Positions 61,566 to 64,000 of a DNA stretch of 64,000 nucleotides are shown piece by piece. The stretch's first letter is position 1, and each line of letters starts with the position of its first letter. The stretch lies in the NCBI GenBank assembly GCA_964540515.1, contig CAZIMS010000004.1:107121-171120 (forward strand). Reading direction: 5' to 3'. Origin of the DNA: JAOAGA01 sp964540515 (lineage in GTDB: Bacteria > CALINM01). The notes under the pieces were generated by a model. The model did no database searches. It saw only the letters and a list, made by a program, of their open reading frames with translations, and was not told the origin of the DNA. The position numbers and the translations under genes are program-made.

Positions 61566-63872
61566 TTAGCTATTAATTGTGAGTGCGCCTTGACCTACGC
61601 TTATACAGGCATCGTTGGGAGGACTATATTTATTGATATAAGGAGTTAAACCTGCCTCTTTTAGTTGTTTTATAAAGTTATATAACAGATAGCTATTTTG
61701 AAAGGAGCCTCCGGAGAGTACAATTTTTTTAATGCTATAATTTTTACATAATGTCTTTGCTACCTCTGTAAAGGCTGCTACAAGGGTAAGATGGAATTTT
61801 AAAGATATTAACTCTTTTTCGACACCCTCAAGAAAATCTTTAAAAAGATTCTTTAAAATCTCCTTAACATCAATAATGTAGGGTTCATCTACTGTTAGGT
61901 TATAGGGATAGATACCTAAGGCACTATCTAAAGAAAATTTTTTATAAATTAGATTTTCTAACTCCACGGCAGCTTCACCTTCAAAGCTTATCTTTTTTCT
62001 AAAGCCTAATAGATAAGAGACACAATCAAAAAACCTCCCCGTGCTTGAGGTATAAATTTTTGATGCATCTATAATTTTTTTAAGAGTACCTATGTTGTTT
62101 CTTGTATTTACTGAAAGAATATGAAAGAGCCTTTCATCAACTATACCAATAGAATAGAGATAACAGAGGTAACTCCTCTCGGGGTCCTTAACAGCCACAT
62201 CTCCAAAAGGAAAAGGTATGTAGCTTAGGTGCCCAACTCTTTTAAAGCCTTCCATAAGACTTCCTAAAAAAACTTCTCCACCCCAAATCATCCCATCTTC
62301 CCCATAACCTGTACCATCAAGGGCAATTCCTACTACTGGTTCTTCAAAAAAATTGTTTTCTAAGCAGACAGAGGCAATATGAGCTTTGTGATGTTGAACT
62401 TTGAAAAGAGGCTTATCTTTAGATAGTTTTTCTGCAAATCTTGTACTTAGATAGTTGGGATGTATATCACATACATAAATATCTGGTTCAAAATCATATA
62501 TTCTTTTTGTATCCTCTATAGCCTTTTGATAGGCAATATAACTTTCATAATCAGAGAGATCTCCTATATACTGAGACTGAACGAGGGCATCATCTTTTAA
62601 TATTGAGATAGTAGATTTAAGATCCGCACCAAGAGCCATTATTTTTTTATTGAAGGACCTTTTAAGAAATAATGGAGAAGGGGCATAGCCTCTACTCTTT
62701 CTAAATAATATTTTTACATAATCATTTTCTTGAAAGGGGGTTTCAATTACCTTTACAACAGAGTCCTCTACAAATCTTTCTATGTCTCTGTTATGAATTA
62801 AAAAGTAATCTGCTAAAGAGGTAATTCTTGCTAAATCTTCTTCTTTAAAAACTATCGGTTCACCAGAAATGTTTGCCGATGTACAGATAAGTATAGGGTT
62901 TTTATCAAGTAATAGATGATGAAAAGGGGCATAAGGAAGCATCACCCCATAGTAGGGACTGTTACCAGAGATTAGCTGGCTATCACCTTGACATATTTCC
63001 TTCTTTTTTTTCAATAACAAGATGGGTTTTTCTTTACCTTTTAAAACCTCCTCCTCATATGTGCTAACATAGGCATACTCTTTTACAAGCTCTATGTCTC
63101 TAAATAGCATTGCAAAGGGTTTTCTGTCTCTTTTTTTTCTTTCTCTAAGTTTTTTTACAGTAGCTATGTTTGTAGCAGAAAGAACAAGATGATAACCACC
63201 AACCCCTTTTACAGCAATTATATATCCTTCTGATAAAAGCTCTGAAGCTTTAGTGAAAATGTCTGGACAGTGGACTTCTCTAAGATTATTATCATAAAGC
63301 TTATAAGTGGGACCACAATATTGACATGATATAGGTTGGGCATGATATCTTCTTGAGGAGATGTCCTTATACTCTTTCTCACATTGAGGACACATTACAA
63401 AGCTACCCATAGTTGTTTTATTTCTATCATAGGGATAATCAAGGATTATAGAAAATCTGGGGCCGCAATTTGTGCAGTTTACAAATGGGTATTGATAATA
63501 CCTACTCGTAATATCGCTAAAGTCACTTAAACAATCATTACATACCGAGACATCTGGTGACAAAAAAATGTTAGATTCTTCTTTCTCGGAAGATGCGATT
63601 ATCTCAAAGGTATTAAAATCTTTGAGATTGCTCTCTACAAAAAATATACTCTTTATTAATGATAAGGGAGGTGATGAGGTCTCAACTTTTTTAAGGAATG
63701 TCTCTAAATTGTCCTTAAAACCTGTAACTTCAATAGAGACACCTTTTTTTGTGTTTCTAACAAAGCCTTTTAGCTTAAGCTCTATTGCTAAGTTATAAAT
63801 GAATGGACGGAAACCAACTCCCTGAACAACTCCTTCAATTTCTATCTTGTATGTTTTTGGCTTTTCTTCCAT
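61566..63872 (-). CDS. hypF: Hydrogenase maturation carbamoyltransferase HypF
   Basis: The 768-residue protein has an acylphosphatase domain (about 1-95, GVVQGVGFRPFIYNL), paired zinc fingers (CNDC, CTNC, CPQC, CQYC), a YrdC-like domain (about 205-380), and a Kae1-like C-terminal domain (VQHHKAHIASV, ALDGTGYGEDG). It makes the thiocarbamate that HypE turns into the cyanide ligands of [NiFe]-hydrogenase. Its ATG lies inside the hypB end by 31 bases. Confidence 0.97.
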   Translation of the reverse strand: MEEKPKTYKIEIEGVVQGVGFRPFIYNLAIELKLKGFVRNTKKGVSIEVTGFKDNLETFLKKVETSSPPLSLIKSIFFVESNLKDFNTFEIIASSEKEESNIFLSPDVSVCNDCLSDFSDITSRYYQYPFVNCTNCGPRFSIILDYPYDRNKTTMGSFVMCPQCEKEYKDISSRRYHAQPISCQYCGPTYKLYDNNLREVHCPDIFTKASELLSEGYIIAVKGVGGYHLVLSATNIATVKKLRERKKRDRKPFAMLFRDIELVKEYAYVSTYEEEVLKGKEKPILLLKKKKEICQGDSQLISGNSPYYGVMLPYAPFHHLLLDKNPILICTSANISGEPIVFKEEDLARITSLADYFLIHNRDIERFVEDSVVKVIETPFQENDYVKILFRKSRGYAPSPLFLKRSFNKKIMALGADLKSTISILKDDALVQSQYIGDLSDYESYIAYQKAIEDTKRIYDFEPDIYVCDIHPNYLSTRFAEKLSKDKPLFKVQHHKAHIASVCLENNFFEEPVVGIALDGTGYGEDGMIWGGEVFLGSLMEGFKRVGHLSYIPFPFGDVAVKDPERSYLCYLYSIGIVDERLFHILSVNTRNNIGTLKKIIDASKIYTSSTGRFFDCVSYLLGFRKKISFEGEAAVELENLIYKKFSLDSALGIYPYNLTVDEPYIIDVKEILKNLFKDFLEGVEKELISLKFHLTLVAAFTEVAKTLCKNYSIKKIVLSGGSFQNSYLLYNFIKQLKEAGLTPYINKYSPPNDACISVGQGALTINS

Positions 63873-64000
63873 TTAATCTTTTGTTCTAAAAATCTTATAA
63901 AATCAATCAAACTATCTTCTTTTAAGGCCTCTATCTCGAAAATCTTTGCTGAAGGGTTTATAGATAAAATATCTTTCTTTGCCTTCTCTAGAGAAAAGTT
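63842..64000 (-). CDS. hypB: Hydrogenase nickel-incorporation GTPase HypB, C-terminal end (cut by window edge)
   Basis: An open frame of 52 residues runs in from the window edge to a TAG at 63842-63844. It reads NPSAKIFEIEALKEDSLIDF, matching the end of the HypB GTPase domain (NPKAKIF then the SAKTGEG region). Here SAKTGEG is changed to EALKEDS. It overlaps hypF by 31 bases, as expected for a hyp operon. Confidence 0.75.
   Translation of the reverse strand, partial: NFSLEKAKKDILSINPSAKIFEIEALKEDSLIDFIRFLEQKIKWKKSQKHTR

Noticed and set aside
1..64000. CRISPR arrays, insertion sequences, prophage or integrase genes
   Set aside because: No repeated spacer units, transposases or phage-type genes were found in any frame.

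Overview
The window comes from an AT-rich (by eye about one third G+C), double-membraned, respiring bacterium. Evidence for an outer membrane includes a type II secretion operon, LptF/LptG, beta-barrel proteins and many lipoproteins. Strict or facultative anaerobic respiration is suggested by pyruvate:ferredoxin oxidoreductase, multiheme c-type cytochromes and hydrogenase maturation genes. The gene set (four-subunit Por, MglA/MglB, archaeal-type phosphoglycerate mutase, a Geobacter-like porin-cytochrome cluster) fits a member of Deferribacterota, or possibly a deltaproteobacterial relative. That placement is inference; no 16S rRNA or ribosomal protein is present.

Layout. Bases 1-8928 (minus strand) hold a type II secretion operon, gspC-D-E-F-G-H-I-J-K-L, cut by the window edge inside gspL. 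Bases 9038-10790 hold a DUF362 ferredoxin-like protein and a metallophosphatase. Two plus-strand genes follow: a small secreted Lys-rich protein and an acyl-CoA/ACP ligase. Bases 12955-15534 hold an envelope operon (SH3 protein, M48 protease, FadL-like barrel). Bases 15661-24849 are a dense minus-strand block: gltX, tRNA-Ser, SRP RNA, dnaX, ebfC, recR, porGDAB, mglB, mglA and a crotonase. Bases 25053-34750 look like one nine-gene operon (mobA, TPR lipoprotein, small lipoprotein, peptide-ABC binding protein and two permeases, DUF89, apgM, manC) ending at a clear terminator. Bases 34842-36991 carry lptF-lptG on the plus strand, converging on ppx and three further minus-strand genes. Bases 39825-45958 hold mainly plus-strand genes (CoA-transferase/GNAT fusion, DUF486, uracil-DNA glycosylase, mog, MFS transporter) with a nitroreductase and a zinc-phospholipase-like gene between them. 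A large hybrid histidine kinase follows, then iscS-iscU, rluB-scpB-scpA-trpS-M50 protease, two tRNAs (Lys, His) and metY-cysK.

The end of the window holds the most striking module. It is a three-gene cluster encoding an outer-membrane barrel, a periplasmic 8-heme cytochrome and a 12-heme lipoprotein cytochrome. The architecture matches porin-cytochrome conduits that carry electrons across the outer membrane. It has a good sigma-70 promoter and an upstream tandem 10-bp repeat that recurs near the histidine kinase start. hypF and the end of hypB close the window.

Four other items stand out. The IscS homologue lacks the PLP-binding lysine while keeping its sulfur-carrying cysteine and an intact IscU partner. 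The dnaX gene has an A9 slippery run placed to make a gamma-like short form. The GspD secretin ends in a segment resembling a subtilase propeptide. The family-4 uracil-DNA glycosylase has Ser in place of one iron-sulfur cysteine.
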